Origin: Curtobacterium sp. MCJR17_055
GTDB taxonomy: Bacteria; Actinomycetota; Actinomycetes; Actinomycetales; Microbacteriaceae
DNA: 64,000 nucleotides
Assembly (NCBI RefSeq): GCF_003224335.1
Contig: NZ_QKLF01000005.1
Coordinates: 248,001-312,000 of the forward strand
Direction: 5' to 3'
The notes under the pieces are model-generated. The model was not told where the DNA came from. It saw only the letters and a program-made list of their open reading frames with translations, and did not search any database. A program made the position numbers and the translations under genes. Shown piece by piece: positions 1-8,706 of the stretch. Numbering within the stretch: the first letter of the stretch is position 1; each line of letters opens with the position of its first letter.

Positions 1-1401
1 CGCGCGGACGACCACCGGCACGTCGTGACGACGACCATCCACGACGGTGACGTCCTCGACACCACGCTCACCTGGTTCCCGTCGCACCGCGAACCCCCGG
101 AGCCGTTCGACGTCGACGATGCACTCCACCGGACCCGCGACTGGTGGCACGACTGGACGTCCCGGACGCGGGCCGAGGGCACGTACGCGCCCGCCGTCCG
201 GAGTTCGCTCATGTACCTGCGGGCGATGACCCACGCCGAGACCGGCGGCGTCGTGGCGGCCGCGACCACGAGCCTCCCGGAGGACCCCGGCGGCGAACGC
301 AACTGGGACTACCGCTTCGTGTGGCTCCGCGACGCGTCCATGGCGCTCGCGTCCCTCATCGCCCACGGGTACCGCGACGAAGCCGCCGACTGGCGCAGGT
401 GGTTGCTCCGTGCGATCGCCGGGGACCCGGACGACGTGCAGATCATGTACGGCATCGCCGGCGAACGCGAGCTGCCGGAACGGACCCTGGAACACCTGAC
501 CGGCTACGCCGACTCGACGCCGGTCCGCGTCGGCAACGGCGCGTACACGCAGTACCAGGGCGACGTGTTCGGCGAGGTGCTGTCGGCGCTGCACGACGCC
601 CGGGAGCTCGGCGTCGAGGAGAGCGGGGCCTCGTGGTCGCTGCAACGCGCCCTGCTCGCGCACGTCGAGGAGCACTGGCAGGACGCGGACAACGGGATCT
701 GGGAGATGCGTGGGCCGCGGCGGCACTTCACACACTCGCGGGCGATGATCTGGGCCGCCTTCGACCGAGGGGTCGCCGCCTGCGAGGAGTTCGGGCTCGA
801 GGGACCGGTCGAACGGTGGCGGTCCCTGCGCGACCAGGTGCGCGCCGAGATCGAGGAGCACGGCTGGAACGCCGAGCGTGGCTCCTACCGGCAGCACTAC
901 GACACCGACGAGGTCGACGCCAGCCTGCTCGTCCTGCCGCAGATCGGGTACTGCCGGCCGGACGACCCGCGGATGCTCGGGACCGTCGCGGCGATCGAGG
1001 AGGACCTGCGCGTCGGCGACGACGGCCTCGTGCTGCGGTACCGGACGTCCTCCGGCTTCGACGGACTGACCGGGACGGAGCACCCGTTCCTCGCCTGCTC
1101 GTTCTGGCTCGTCGAGCAGTACGCCGGCACCGGGCGCCTCGCCGACGCCGAACGGCTCATGGACGTGCTCGTCGGCTACGCGAACGACGTCGGCATGCTC
1201 TCCGAGGAGGTCGACGTCGCCACGGGGCACCACATCGGCAACACCCCGCAGGCGCTGTCGCACCTCACCCTCGTCACGGCGGCCGACGCGATCGCGCGGG
1301 CGCAGGGCGCGGCCGCGGGGCACCGGACGCGCGCGGCGCAGCACAGCGGCGGCACGGCGAGCGTCACCGGTGCCGGCGCGCGAGCGGGGAACACCGCCTG
1401 A
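1..1401 (+). CDS. GH15 glucoamylase/trehalase-type glycoside hydrolase, 5' end outside window
   Basis: The reading frame is open from base 1, so the N-terminal part (in full-length relatives of about 600 residues, a beta-sandwich domain) lies outside the window; a GTG at 25 is only an internal codon. The visible 466 codons form the alpha/alpha-barrel catalytic domain of glycoside hydrolase family 15. Family blocks seen are NWDYRFVWLRDAS, GIWEMRGPRRHFTHS (general acid region), LSEEVD (general base region) and GNTPQALSHL. Members cleave alpha-glucosidic bonds from non-reducing ends of starch fragments or trehalose; the sequence does not decide the substrate. The gene is convergent with the next one and ends before a repeat-rich gap with a strong hairpin. 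Confidence 0.9.
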   Translation, partial: RADDHRHVVTTTIHDGDVLDTTLTWFPSHREPPEPFDVDDALHRTRDWWHDWTSRTRAEGTYAPAVRSSLMYLRAMTHAETGGVVAAATTSLPEDPGGERNWDYRFVWLRDASMALASLIAHGYRDEAADWRRWLLRAIAGDPDDVQIMYGIAGERELPERTLEHLTGYADSTPVRVGNGAYTQYQGDVFGEVLSALHDARELGVEESGASWSLQRALLAHVEEHWQDADNGIWEMRGPRRHFTHSRAMIWAAFDRGVAACEEFGLEGPVERWRSLRDQVRAEIEEHGWNAERGSYRQHYDTDEVDASLLVLPQIGYCRPDDPRMLGTVAAIEEDLRVGDDGLVLRYRTSSGFDGLTGTEHPFLACSFWLVEQYAGTGRLADAERLMDVLVGYANDVGMLSEEVDVATGHHIGNTPQALSHLTLVTAADAIARAQGAAAGHRTRAAQHSGGTASVTGAGARAGNTA

Positions 1402-1433
1402 CCCGCGGGCGGGCTGCTCCGCCGTCGGCCCTC

Positions 1434-1582
1434 GAGGTTCGGGAACTGCGGGACCCGCTCCGCGAGGTTCGACAACGTCGGAACCCCGCTCGGCGAGGTT
1501 CCGCGATGTCGGGACCCCGCGCGGCCAGGTTCCGGAACTGCGGAACCCCGCCGTGCGCGCACGGCGTGTCCTGGAACCTCGA
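1434..1582. repeat. Four tandem 30-31 bp AGGTTC-type units plus an inverted copy
   Basis: Units begin with (C/G)AGGTTC at 1433, 1463, 1494 and 1525. Each follows the pattern AGGTTC-N3-RAY-N3-CGGRACCCC and carries its own GGTTC...GAACC dyad. A partial copy in inverted orientation, CTGGAACCTCGAC, lies at about 1571-1583. Related copies occur at 55174-55260, so this is a dispersed intergenic repeat. The stretch has no convincing coding frame. Confidence 0.75.
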
Positions 1583-1608
1583 CGAGCACACCCCCAGCCC
1601 ACCGGCCC

Positions 1609-1664
1609 GGCAACAGCGGCCCGCTCGGCAACCAGCGGTCCGCTCCGTAACCAGCGCCCGGCTC
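1609..1664. repeat. Three imperfect 18-19 bp tandem units
   Basis: Three consecutive units of the form GGCAACCAGCGGTCCGCTC start at 1609, 1627 and 1646 with a few substitutions each. They lie between the AGGTTC array and the terminator, outside any gene. No function is evident. Confidence 0.55.
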
Positions 1665-1675
1665 TGCCCGGAACG

Positions 1676-1715
1676 GACGGGAGGCCCGGTACCAACTGGT
1701 ACCGGGCCTCCTGTC
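1676..1715. terminator. Bidirectional hairpin terminator between convergent genes
   Basis: An 18-bp stem (1676-1693 with 1698-1715, one G.T pair) closes on the loop AACT. The arms include GGAGGCCCGGTACC and its complement. It lies between the GH15 gene (plus) and zwf (minus), so it can serve both. There is no U-tract. The same arm sequence recurs in other terminators of this window. Confidence 0.8.
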
Positions 1716-1733
1716 AGGACGTCGTGCCGTGCG

Positions 1734-3107
1734 TCAGGACGAGCTGACCCACTCGGCCGGCCCACGGGAACCGGCGCGGTACTCCTCGAGCGGGACCGCT
1801 CCGGACTTCCACGCCGTGACGACCGGCTCGACGATCTCCCAGCAGCGCTCCGCCACGTCACCGCGGATGGAGAGCAGCGGGTCGTCGTGGAAGATGCCGT
1901 TGAGCACCTCGCCGTAGGGCGTCAGCTCGCCGTCGTCGAAGGACGACGACAGGGTGACCTGCCCCATCTCGAACGGGTTGCCGCCGCCGTTCGCCGAAAC
2001 CGACAGCTCGATCTCGTCCGGGTTGAGGACGATGCGCAGCGTGTCGGCCTTCGGGCGACCGGTCAGGCCGGACGGCAGGCGGGTGACCGGCTTGAAGGTG
2101 ATGAGCACCTCCTTGCGGCTCGCTCCGAGCGCCTTGCCCGAGCGGAGGGTGAAGGGGACGCCGGCCCAGCGGGCGGTGTCGACCTCGACCTCGATCTCGG
2201 CGAGCGTCTCGGTCGCGCGCGACGCGTCGACGCCGTCCTCCTCCTGGTACGAGGGGAGCTCTTTGCCGTCGATCGTGCCGGCGGTGTAGACCGCGCGACG
2301 CGAGGCGATGGTGGCGTCGTCGCCCTTGAGGCGGGTGGAGCGGAGCACACGGGCCAACGAGGACCGGAACTCGACCGAGTCGATCGCGGCCGGTGCGTCC
2401 ATGGTCACGAGGGCCAGGATCTGCAGCAGGTGCGACTGGATCATGTCGACGAGGGCGCCTGCCTCGTCGTAGTACTGGGCGCGGTTCTCGAGGCCGAGGG
2501 TCTCGTCGTAGAAGACGTCGACCTTCTCGATGTTCTCGGCGTTCCAGATCGGCTCGAACAGGCGGTTCGCGAAGCGCAGGCCGATGATGTTGAGCACCGT
2601 CGTGCGACCGAGGAAGTGGTCGGTGCGGTGGACCCGCTCCTCCGGCACCAGCTCGAGCACGGTCTTGTTGAGCGCCTCGGCCGACGCGACGTCGGTGCCG
2701 AACGGCTTCTCGAACGCGAGGGTGGTGCCCTCGGGGAGCTCGACGCCCTGCAGGGCCTCGCAGATGTCCGAGGCGATCTGCGGCGGGAGGGCGAAGTACA
2801 GGATCGGCTCGGCATCGGCCGCGGCGAGCAGCGCCTTCAGGTGCTCCGGGTCGGTCGGGTCGCCCTGGATGAACTGCGTCGACTCGATGGTCGCGTCGAC
2901 CTCCGGGCCCGTCACGTCCTGCGACGCGAACGACTTCGTGACGATGTCCTTCCACTGCTCCTCGCTGCGGGCGCTGCGACCCGTGCCGATGAGCTGCACC
3001 GGGACCGACCGGCCGCTCTGGAGGAACGTGCCGAGACCGGGCAGGAGGAGGCGGGAGGCGAGGTCGCCCGTCGCGCCGAAGATGATGAGGGTGCGCTTGT
3101 CGGTCAC
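1734..3107 (-). CDS. zwf: Glucose-6-phosphate dehydrogenase
   Basis: Oxidises glucose 6-phosphate to 6-phosphogluconolactone with NADP+ as the first step of the pentose phosphate pathway. The N-terminus carries the dinucleotide-binding motif FGATGDLASR, followed by FEKPFGTD and the active-site motif RTDHFLGR; the length of 457 residues is slightly short for the family. The frame stays open 56 codons further upstream, but the GTG at 3107 is preceded by AAAGGAG at about 9 nt and begins the conserved region, so I place the start there. The gene stands alone, not next to tal, tkt, opcA or gnd, so it may be a second Zwf copy; the window cannot show this. Confidence 0.9.
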   Translation of the reverse strand: MTDKRTLIIFGATGDLASRLLLPGLGTFLQSGRSVPVQLIGTGRSARSEEQWKDIVTKSFASQDVTGPEVDATIESTQFIQGDPTDPEHLKALLAAADAEPILYFALPPQIASDICEALQGVELPEGTTLAFEKPFGTDVASAEALNKTVLELVPEERVHRTDHFLGRTTVLNIIGLRFANRLFEPIWNAENIEKVDVFYDETLGLENRAQYYDEAGALVDMIQSHLLQILALVTMDAPAAIDSVEFRSSLARVLRSTRLKGDDATIASRRAVYTAGTIDGKELPSYQEEDGVDASRATETLAEIEVEVDTARWAGVPFTLRSGKALGASRKEVLITFKPVTRLPSGLTGRPKADTLRIVLNPDEIELSVSANGGGNPFEMGQVTLSSSFDDGELTPYGEVLNGIFHDDPLLSIRGDVAERCWEIVEPVVTAWKSGAVPLEEYRAGSRGPAEWVSSS

Positions 3108-3286
3108 CTGAGGTGACTCCTTTCGCTTGTGGACGGTCCGCTGGACCTCAGGCCGCGAGCATGCGGTCCTCAGGACCCAAGGCCCATCGTGCCCGGGTTG
3201 TTCCCGGGCCGTTGTCGAGAAGTGGGTGATGTGGATGACCGGGGCGTCGAGCTCTCCTGTGGAGGCCCGGATCACCCCGGACGCAG

Positions 3287-3317
3287 TTCGGGCGGCACCG
3301 AGATGGTGCCGCCCGAA
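3287..3317 (-). terminator. Terminator of the ctaC-ctaD-ctaF operon
   Basis: A perfect 13-bp stem (3287-3299 with 3305-3317) closes on a 5-nt loop 16 nt after the ctaF stop. The remaining 180 bases up to the zwf start hold the presumed zwf promoter; I see no further element there. Confidence 0.8.
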
Positions 3318-3333
3318 GCGCGTGGAGTGGAGG

Positions 3334-3750
3334 TCAGTGCCCGAAGTTGCCGCGGTAGTACTCGTAGACCCAGCCGACCAGGGTGATCGCGACGAGCGCG
3401 AGACCGATCGGCACGATCCACAGACCGGCGGCGACGCCGAGGAAGCAGACCGCGATGGCCGCGGCCAGGAAGATCGGCCACCACGACCACGGGCTGAAGT
3501 GCCCGAGCTCGGCGTCGCCGTCCTCGATGTTCGCGTCCTGGCGGTCCTCCGGCAACACCCCGCCCTGTGCCGACATGACGCGGCCCAAGTAGAAGGCGAT
3601 GAACGCGGACATGATCCCGGTCAGGCCGATCGAGAGGGTACCGACCCACTCGATGTTGCCGTAGTAGATGACCGACCAGATCGTGTACGCGGCGTCCGCG
3701 ATCACGAAGAAGATGAACAGGATCCAGAACAGATTGGTGTTGGCGCGCAT
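3334..3750 (-). CDS. ctaF: Cytochrome c oxidase subunit IV (actinobacterial type)
   Basis: Small integral membrane subunit of the actinobacterial aa3 cytochrome c oxidase, 138 residues, the usual size for this family. Two hydrophobic helices lie at the N-terminus (about residues 7-30 and 36-58); a hydrophilic stretch around 65-85 (GGVLPEDRQDANIEDGDAEL) precedes a conserved SPWSWWP block and two more helices. It is the last gene of the ctaC-ctaD-ctaF operon, starting 6 nt after ctaD ends, and is followed by a terminator. It has no catalytic residues and is thought to stabilise the complex. Confidence 0.92.
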   Translation of the reverse strand: MRANTNLFWILFIFFVIADAAYTIWSVIYYGNIEWVGTLSIGLTGIMSAFIAFYLGRVMSAQGGVLPEDRQDANIEDGDAELGHFSPWSWWPIFLAAAIAVCFLGVAAGLWIVPIGLALVAITLVGWVYEYYRGNFGH

Positions 3751-3756
3751 GGCGTG

Positions 3757-5496
3757 TTACTTCACCTCGCCCTTCGCGGCGTCGTAGGTCGGAGCGTCGG
3801 GAGCGTCCTTCGCGGGTCCCACACCGACCGGCACGCCGGCTTCCGGGTGGTTCAGGTCGAACGCCGGGGACTCCGAACGGATCCGCGGGATCGACGTGAA
3901 GTTGTGCCGCGGCGGCGGGCAGGAGGTCGCCCACTCGAGCGAGCGGCCGTAGCCCCACGGGTCGTTCACGGCCACCTTCGGCGCGTTCCGAGCCGTCACG
4001 TAGACGTTGAAGATGAACGGCAGGAACGAGATGCCGAGGATCATCGAGCCGACCGTGGACACCTGGTTCATCCACGTGAAGTTGTCGTCCGGCAGGTAGG
4101 TCGCGTACCGACGGGGCATGCCCACGACACCGAGCCAGTGCTGGATGAGGAACGTCGTGTGGAACCCGACGAAGAGCAGCCAGAAGTGGATCTTGCCGAG
4201 ACGCTCGTTCAGCATCTTGCCGGTGAACTTCGGCCACCAGAAGTAGAAGCCGGAGAACATCGCGAACACGACGGTGCCGAAGACCACGTAGTGGAAGTGC
4301 GCGACGACGAAGTACGAGTCGGACACGTGGAAGTCGAGCGGCGGCGAGGCGAGGATCACACCGGTCAGGCCACCGAACGTGAAGGTGACGAGGAAGCCGA
4401 TCGCCCAGAGGATCGGGGTCTCGAACGTCACCGAGCCGCGCCACATGGTGCCGACCCAGTTGAAGATCTTCACGCCGGTCGGGACCGCGATGAGCATCGT
4501 CATGAGCGAGAACCACGGCAGCAGCACGCCGCCGGTGACGTACATGTGGTGCGCCCACACCGTGATCGAAAGGGCCGCGATGGTGATGGTCGCGTAGACG
4601 AGGGTCTTGTACCCGAAGATCGGCTTGCGGCTGAAGACCGGGAAGACCTCGGAGACGATGCCGAAGAACGGCAGCGCGATGATGTACACCTCGGGGTGCC
4701 CGAAGAACCAGAACAGGTGCTGCCAGAGCAGTGCCCCACCGTTGGCCGGGTTGAAGATCTGAGCGTCGAACACGCGGTCGAGACCGAGGCCGAACAGCGC
4801 CGCCGCGAGGACCGGGAAGGCCATCAGCACGAGGAGGCTCGTCACGAGGACGTTCCAGGTGAAGATCGACATGCGGAACATCGTCATGCCCGGGGCACGC
4901 ATCGTGATGATCGTGGTGATGAAGTTGACCGCACCGAGGATCGTGGAGAAGCCGGTCATGCCGAGACCGAAGACCCACAACGTGCCACCCAACCCTGGTG
5001 TGAACGTCGTGTCACTCAGTGGCGCATAGGCGAACCACCCGAACGAAGCTGCACCCTGCGGGGTGAGGAAGCCGCCGACGGCGATGGCGCTGCCGAAGAA
5101 GTACATCCAGAACGCCAGGCCGTTCAGACGCGGGAACGCCACGTCCGGTGCGCCGATCTGCAGCGGCATGATCGCGTTCGCGAAGCCCGAGAAGAGCGGC
5201 GTCGCGAACATCAGCAGCATGATCGTGCCGTGCATCGTGAAGAGCTGGTTGTACTGCTCCTTGGTCGGCACGACCTGGAGACCCGGCTCGAACAGCTGCG
5301 CGCGGATGACGAGCGCCATGATGCCCGCGAGCAGGAAGTAGAGGAACGAGGTGATCAGGTACATGTACCCGATCGTCTTGTGGTCGGTGGACGTCGCCCA
5401 CCGCACGATGATGTTGCCCTTGCGACCGACCTTCGATGCCTGGAAGTCCGGCGTAGAGGGCCTGGTGGTCGCCTGGCCGACGAATGACGTTGTCAT
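3757..5496 (-). CDS. ctaD: Cytochrome c oxidase subunit I (aa3 type)
   Basis: Catalytic subunit of the terminal oxidase that reduces O2 to water and pumps protons, 579 residues with about 12 membrane helices. It shows the haem-copper motif [10 protein letters not shown], the histidine pair in WAHHMY and the haem-ligand region [15 protein letters not shown]. The N-terminal [13 protein letters not shown] block marks the family start. It begins 12 nt after ctaC and is followed after 6 nt by ctaF, so the three genes are one transcription unit. The C-terminal tail of about 60 residues is hydrophilic, as in other actinobacteria. Subunit III and the bc1 genes are not in the window. Confidence 0.97.
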   Translation of the reverse strand: MTTSFVGQATTRPSTPDFQASKVGRKGNIIVRWATSTDHKTIGYMYLITSFLYFLLAGIMALVIRAQLFEPGLQVVPTKEQYNQLFTMHGTIMLLMFATPLFSGFANAIMPLQIGAPDVAFPRLNGLAFWMYFFGSAIAVGGFLTPQGAASFGWFAYAPLSDTTFTPGLGGTLWVFGLGMTGFSTILGAVNFITTIITMRAPGMTMFRMSIFTWNVLVTSLLVLMAFPVLAAALFGLGLDRVFDAQIFNPANGGALLWQHLFWFFGHPEVYIIALPFFGIVSEVFPVFSRKPIFGYKTLVYATITIAALSITVWAHHMYVTGGVLLPWFSLMTMLIAVPTGVKIFNWVGTMWRGSVTFETPILWAIGFLVTFTFGGLTGVILASPPLDFHVSDSYFVVAHFHYVVFGTVVFAMFSGFYFWWPKFTGKMLNERLGKIHFWLLFVGFHTTFLIQHWLGVVGMPRRYATYLPDDNFTWMNQVSTVGSMILGISFLPFIFNVYVTARNAPKVAVNDPWGYGRSLEWATSCPPPRHNFTSIPRIRSESPAFDLNHPEAGVPVGVGPAKDAPDAPTYDAAKGEVK

Positions 5497-5508
5497 TGAG
5501 ACGCGCCC

Positions 5509-6411
5509 TTACTTCTTGTCGCTCGACGCCTCGGCAGGCGCCTCGTTGTTCGGCTGGTTCGTGTTGGTGTCGTACTCGTTGCCGAGCAGACCGACGTTGC
5601 CCTCGTCCGCGAGGGACTGGAGGTAGTCGTCGTACTCCGCCTGCGACACGACCTTCACCTGGAAGAGCATCAGCGAGTGGTACTCACCGCAGAGCTCGGC
5701 ACACTTGCCCTGGTACGTGCCTTCCTTCTCCGGGATGAAGTACTCGTAGTTCGTCTTCCCCGGGAGCATGTCCTTCTTGTAGAGGAAGTCGATGACCCAG
5801 AAGGAGTGGTTGACGTCGCGCGAGCTGAGCTCGATCTCGACCTTCTTGCCGACCGGCAGGTACAGCGTCGGGAGCAGCGACTCGTCGACCGCCCCGCCGC
5901 CGTTCTCTTCTTCCTGGGCCTGGATGCCCTGGTAGTAGACGCTGTCGTTCGGGTTCTTCTGGTCGATGTAGTTGAAGTCCCAGCCCCAGCGCTTGCCGTA
6001 GACGTGCACGGTGGCGTCCGGCTGCGCGAAGGGCTTCTCGATCGCTTCCTGGTCCTTCGCGGTGAAGGCGAAGAAGCCGAGCACGAGGATGAGCGGCACG
6101 AGCGTGTAGAAGATCTCGAGCGGCATGTTGTACCGCATCTGCACGGGCAGGCCGGTCTGGCCCTTCCGGCGGCGGTAGACGATCGCGGCCCAGATCACGA
6201 GGCCCCACACGATCAGACCGACCGCCAGCAGGACGATCCAGCTCGTCGTCCACAGGCCGACGATGCGGCTCGTGTGGTTGGTGACGTCCTTCGTCTCCTC
6301 CGTGCCGGGGAGCCATCCGTTCAGCTGCTGCTGCGAGCAACCAGCCAGTGCGATGACCAGACCGACGGCCACCGGGACGGCCGCCCAACGTATACGGCGA
6401 TTCGAACGCAC
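5509..6411 (-). CDS. ctaC: Cytochrome c oxidase subunit II, lipoprotein with CuA site
   Basis: Electron-entry subunit of the aa3 oxidase; its extracytoplasmic domain binds the dinuclear CuA centre. The signal sequence ends in a lipobox, IALAGCS, so the mature protein is probably lipid-anchored. Two transmembrane helices follow (about residues 45-70 and 90-112), then the cupredoxin domain with CAELCGEYHSLM, which supplies the Cys, His and Met copper ligands. The frame is open 30 codons further upstream, but the GTG at 6411 has GAGAGG 6 nt before it and gives a normal signal peptide, so I chose it; the product has 300 residues. First gene of the operon. Confidence 0.95.
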   Translation of the reverse strand: MRSNRRIRWAAVPVAVGLVIALAGCSQQQLNGWLPGTEETKDVTNHTSRIVGLWTTSWIVLLAVGLIVWGLVIWAAIVYRRRKGQTGLPVQMRYNMPLEIFYTLVPLILVLGFFAFTAKDQEAIEKPFAQPDATVHVYGKRWGWDFNYIDQKNPNDSVYYQGIQAQEEENGGGAVDESLLPTLYLPVGKKVEIELSSRDVNHSFWVIDFLYKKDMLPGKTNYEYFIPEKEGTYQGKCAELCGEYHSLMLFQVKVVSQAEYDDYLQSLADEGNVGLLGNEYDTNTNQPNNEAPAEASSDKK

Positions 6412-6659
6412 TGTTACCTCTCGGAAAGACGTGGGCCGGATCCAGTCGGTGGTCGACTGGCTGACGACGAGGATCCCGTCGACGAGCTCCGCGGTCGGCA
6501 CGAGGCCGGCACATGGGTGGCTCCCAGCTTGGTTGGAACACTCCTAGCTTACTCGCAGCCGTCGACACCGAGCGCACAACCGACACGCGTTGTGGACGGA
6601 ACGAGGGCTGCGGAAGCCGGTTTCCCCTGGTCATCGACGTCGGGGAACCGGTCCGGGGA

Positions 6660-6700
6660 CGCGAACGGGGAGCGACCGTGTCGGTCGCTCCCCGTTCGCG
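6660..6700 (-). terminator. Terminator after erpA
   Basis: An 18-bp stem without mismatches (6660-6677 with 6683-6700) closes on the loop GTGTC, 18 nt after the erpA stop. Bases 6412-6659 hold the presumed ctaC promoter; no specific boxes stand out. Confidence 0.85.
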
Positions 6701-6718
6701 TGTCGGATCGTCGGACGA

Positions 6719-7087
6719 TCAGTGGAAGCTGTCGCCACACGCGCAGCTGCCCTGCGCGTTCGGGTTGTCGATCGTGAAGCCCTGCTTCTGGATGGTGTCC
6801 TCGAAGTCGATCGTGGCGCCGTCGAGGTAGGGGACGCTCATCTTGTCGACGACGACCTCCACCCCGTCGAACTCCGCGGTGGCGTCACCGTCGAGGAGCC
6901 GCTCGTCGAAGTACAGCTGGTAGATCAGGCCCGAGCAGCCGCCGGGCTGGACGGCGAGGCGCAGGCGGAGGTCGTCGCGGCCTTCCTGCTCGAGCAGGCT
7001 GGCGACCTTCGCCGAAGCCGCGTCGCTCAGCAGCACACCGTGCGACGGGGCGTCGGTCGCTGCTTCGGTCGTGATGGTGTCGCTCAT
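6719..7087 (-). CDS. erpA: Iron-sulfur cluster insertion protein ErpA (HesB/IscA family)
   Basis: A-type carrier that accepts Fe-S clusters and passes them to target enzymes. The 122-residue protein has the three invariant cysteines of the family: C51 in QPGGCSGL, and C115 and C117 in SCACGDSF near the C-terminus. An N-terminal tail of about 18 residues precedes the domain. The ATG has GAGGGAGA 5 nt upstream. The gene is monocistronic, between its own terminator and the M20 peptidase gene. The neighbouring oxidase operon and dihydroorotate dehydrogenase suggest a general respiratory context but no specific partner. Confidence 0.93.
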   Translation of the reverse strand: MSDTITTEAATDAPSHGVLLSDAASAKVASLLEQEGRDDLRLRLAVQPGGCSGLIYQLYFDERLLDGDATAEFDGVEVVVDKMSVPYLDGATIDFEDTIQKQGFTIDNPNAQGSCACGDSFH

Positions 7088-7191
7088 CGGCGTCTCCCTC
7101 GTTGGCGGTGACGTTCACCGGCCGTCGCGTCGATTCTAAGCACGCGCACCGACCTCCGGGACCCCGGTCCAGCACCTGTGGAGGAGACACC

Positions 7192-8655
7192 TCATGCGCG
7201 GCCCTGCAGGCGGGCGAGCAGGACGGCCTCGGACAGGACGGCACGGTGCAGCACGCCGAGGTGCTGCGACTCGTTGGGGCTGTGCGCCCGGGTGTCCGGG
7301 TCCTCGACGCCGGTCACGAGGATCTGCGCCTCCGGGAACTCCGCGGCCAGGTCCGAGACGAACGGGATGGACCCGCCGATGCCCTGCTCCACCGGGTCGG
7401 TGCCCCAGCCCTCGGACATCGCGGTGCGGGCCTCGCGGACCGCCCAGCCGGACGCGTCCACCAGGAAACCGTCACCGGTGTCGACCTCCGTGATCTCCAT
7501 CCGGGCGCCGAAGGGGACGCGGTCGCGGAGGTGGGCCTCCACGGCGGCGAACGCCTCGGTGGCGGCCTGACCGGGCGCGACCCGCACCGACACCCGCGCC
7601 GAGACGGTGGGCAGCAGCGTGTTCGACGCGTTCGCGACGCTCGGGACGTCGAGACCGGTCACGGTGATCGACGGCTGGAACCACATCCGGGACAGCACGG
7701 GACCGCTGCCCACGGGACGCGCACCGTCGACCAGGGCGGCCTCGGCCGCGAAGTCCGCCTCGGAGCGCTCCGGCACGGGCGCGTCGTGCGCGGTCAGCCC
7801 CGCGACCGCGACCGCTCCGTCGTCGTCGTGCAGCGAGGCGAGCAGACGCACCATCGGCATCATGGCGTCCGGCGCCGCTCCCCCGTACATGCCGCTGTGG
7901 CTCGCGTGCTCGAGGGTCGTCACGGTGAGCTTGAAGGTGGTGTTGCCGCGCAGGGACACCGTGATCGCCGGCACCTCGGTCGACCAGTTGTCGCTGTCCG
8001 CGACGACGATGACGTCGGCGGCGAGGTGGTCACGCTGCTCCCGCAGGAAGGTACGGAACGAGCGGGAGCCGAACTCCTCCTCGCCCTCGACGAACAGCAC
8101 GATGCCGACGTCCAGGTCGTCGCCGAACTGGGCGTGCACGGCACGGAGCGCCGCGACGTGGGTCATCACGCCGGCCTTGTCGTCCGAGGCGCCGCGCCCG
8201 TACAGGCGGTCACCGCGGAGCGTCGGCTCGAACGGCGGGGTCTCCCAGAGCGCGTCGTCGCCCTGCGGCTGCACGTCGTGGTGCGCGTACAGCATCACGG
8301 TCGGCTTGCCGTTGCGGGCAGGGCGCACCGCGAGCACCGCCGGCTGGCCGAGTTCGGTGTCCGTGTCGGCAGTGTCGGTCCGGGTGTCGCCCTCGACGGC
8401 GGAGCGGACGATGCGGACCTCGTCGAACACACCGGTCGACCGCACCAGATCGGCCACCGCCTCCGCGCTGCGCTGCACCTGGGCGGGGTCGAACGCGGAC
8501 CACGACACCGACGGGATGCGGACCAGGGCGGACAGGTCGGCGATCGTCGTGGGCAGTGCACCATGCACGTGCTCGCGCAGCGCCTCGAGCAGGGCGGGGT
8601 CGGTCGCGGGTGCCTGGGACCCGGCGTCGGGGCTGTGCTTCTCGGAGTCGGTCAT
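7192..8655 (-). CDS. M20-family metallopeptidase (dipeptidase type)
   Basis: Cytoplasmic zinc peptidase of the M20 family, 487 residues, with no signal peptide. The di-zinc site is visible as YAHHDVQ (His), GRGASDDK (bridging Asp), VEGEEEFGS (catalytic Glu and ligand Glu), VVADSDN (Asp) and AHSPNES (His near the C-terminus). A dimerisation domain lies between about residues 220 and 350. The ATG at 8655 sits 7 nt downstream of a TAGATT -10 box, so the mRNA is probably leaderless. The exact substrate (dipeptides or other amides) cannot be read from the sequence. Confidence 0.9.
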   Translation of the reverse strand: MTDSEKHSPDAGSQAPATDPALLEALREHVHGALPTTIADLSALVRIPSVSWSAFDPAQVQRSAEAVADLVRSTGVFDEVRIVRSAVEGDTRTDTADTDTELGQPAVLAVRPARNGKPTVMLYAHHDVQPQGDDALWETPPFEPTLRGDRLYGRGASDDKAGVMTHVAALRAVHAQFGDDLDVGIVLFVEGEEEFGSRSFRTFLREQRDHLAADVIVVADSDNWSTEVPAITVSLRGNTTFKLTVTTLEHASHSGMYGGAAPDAMMPMVRLLASLHDDDGAVAVAGLTAHDAPVPERSEADFAAEAALVDGARPVGSGPVLSRMWFQPSITVTGLDVPSVANASNTLLPTVSARVSVRVAPGQAATEAFAAVEAHLRDRVPFGARMEITEVDTGDGFLVDASGWAVREARTAMSEGWGTDPVEQGIGGSIPFVSDLAAEFPEAQILVTGVEDPDTRAHSPNESQHLGVLHRAVLSEAVLLARLQGRA

Positions 8656-8661
8656 GGCCGG

Positions 8662-8668
8662 TAATCTA
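8662..8668. promoter_or_regulatory. Overlapping divergent -10 boxes of the M20 and DUF3043 genes
   Basis: TAATCTA reads as TAATCT on the plus strand and TAGATT on the minus strand. On the minus strand it sits exactly 7 nt before the M20 ATG, the spacing expected for leaderless transcription. On the plus strand it gives a leader of about 35-40 nt for the DUF3043 gene. The -35 regions are weak. Confidence 0.5.
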
Positions 8669-8706
8669 GAGGACGTCCAGCCCGCACAACGCCGTTAGGA
8701 ACCACC

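Noticed and set aside
1434..1582. Possible CRISPR array in the 30-31 bp repeats
   Set aside because: Units are contiguous, without spacers, and differ from one another; no cas genes lie nearby.
144..3116. Open frame of 990 codons on the plus strand covering GH15 and zwf
   Set aside because: It is antisense or out of frame to two clear genes and is Arg/Gly-rich, as expected from shifted frames in high-GC DNA.
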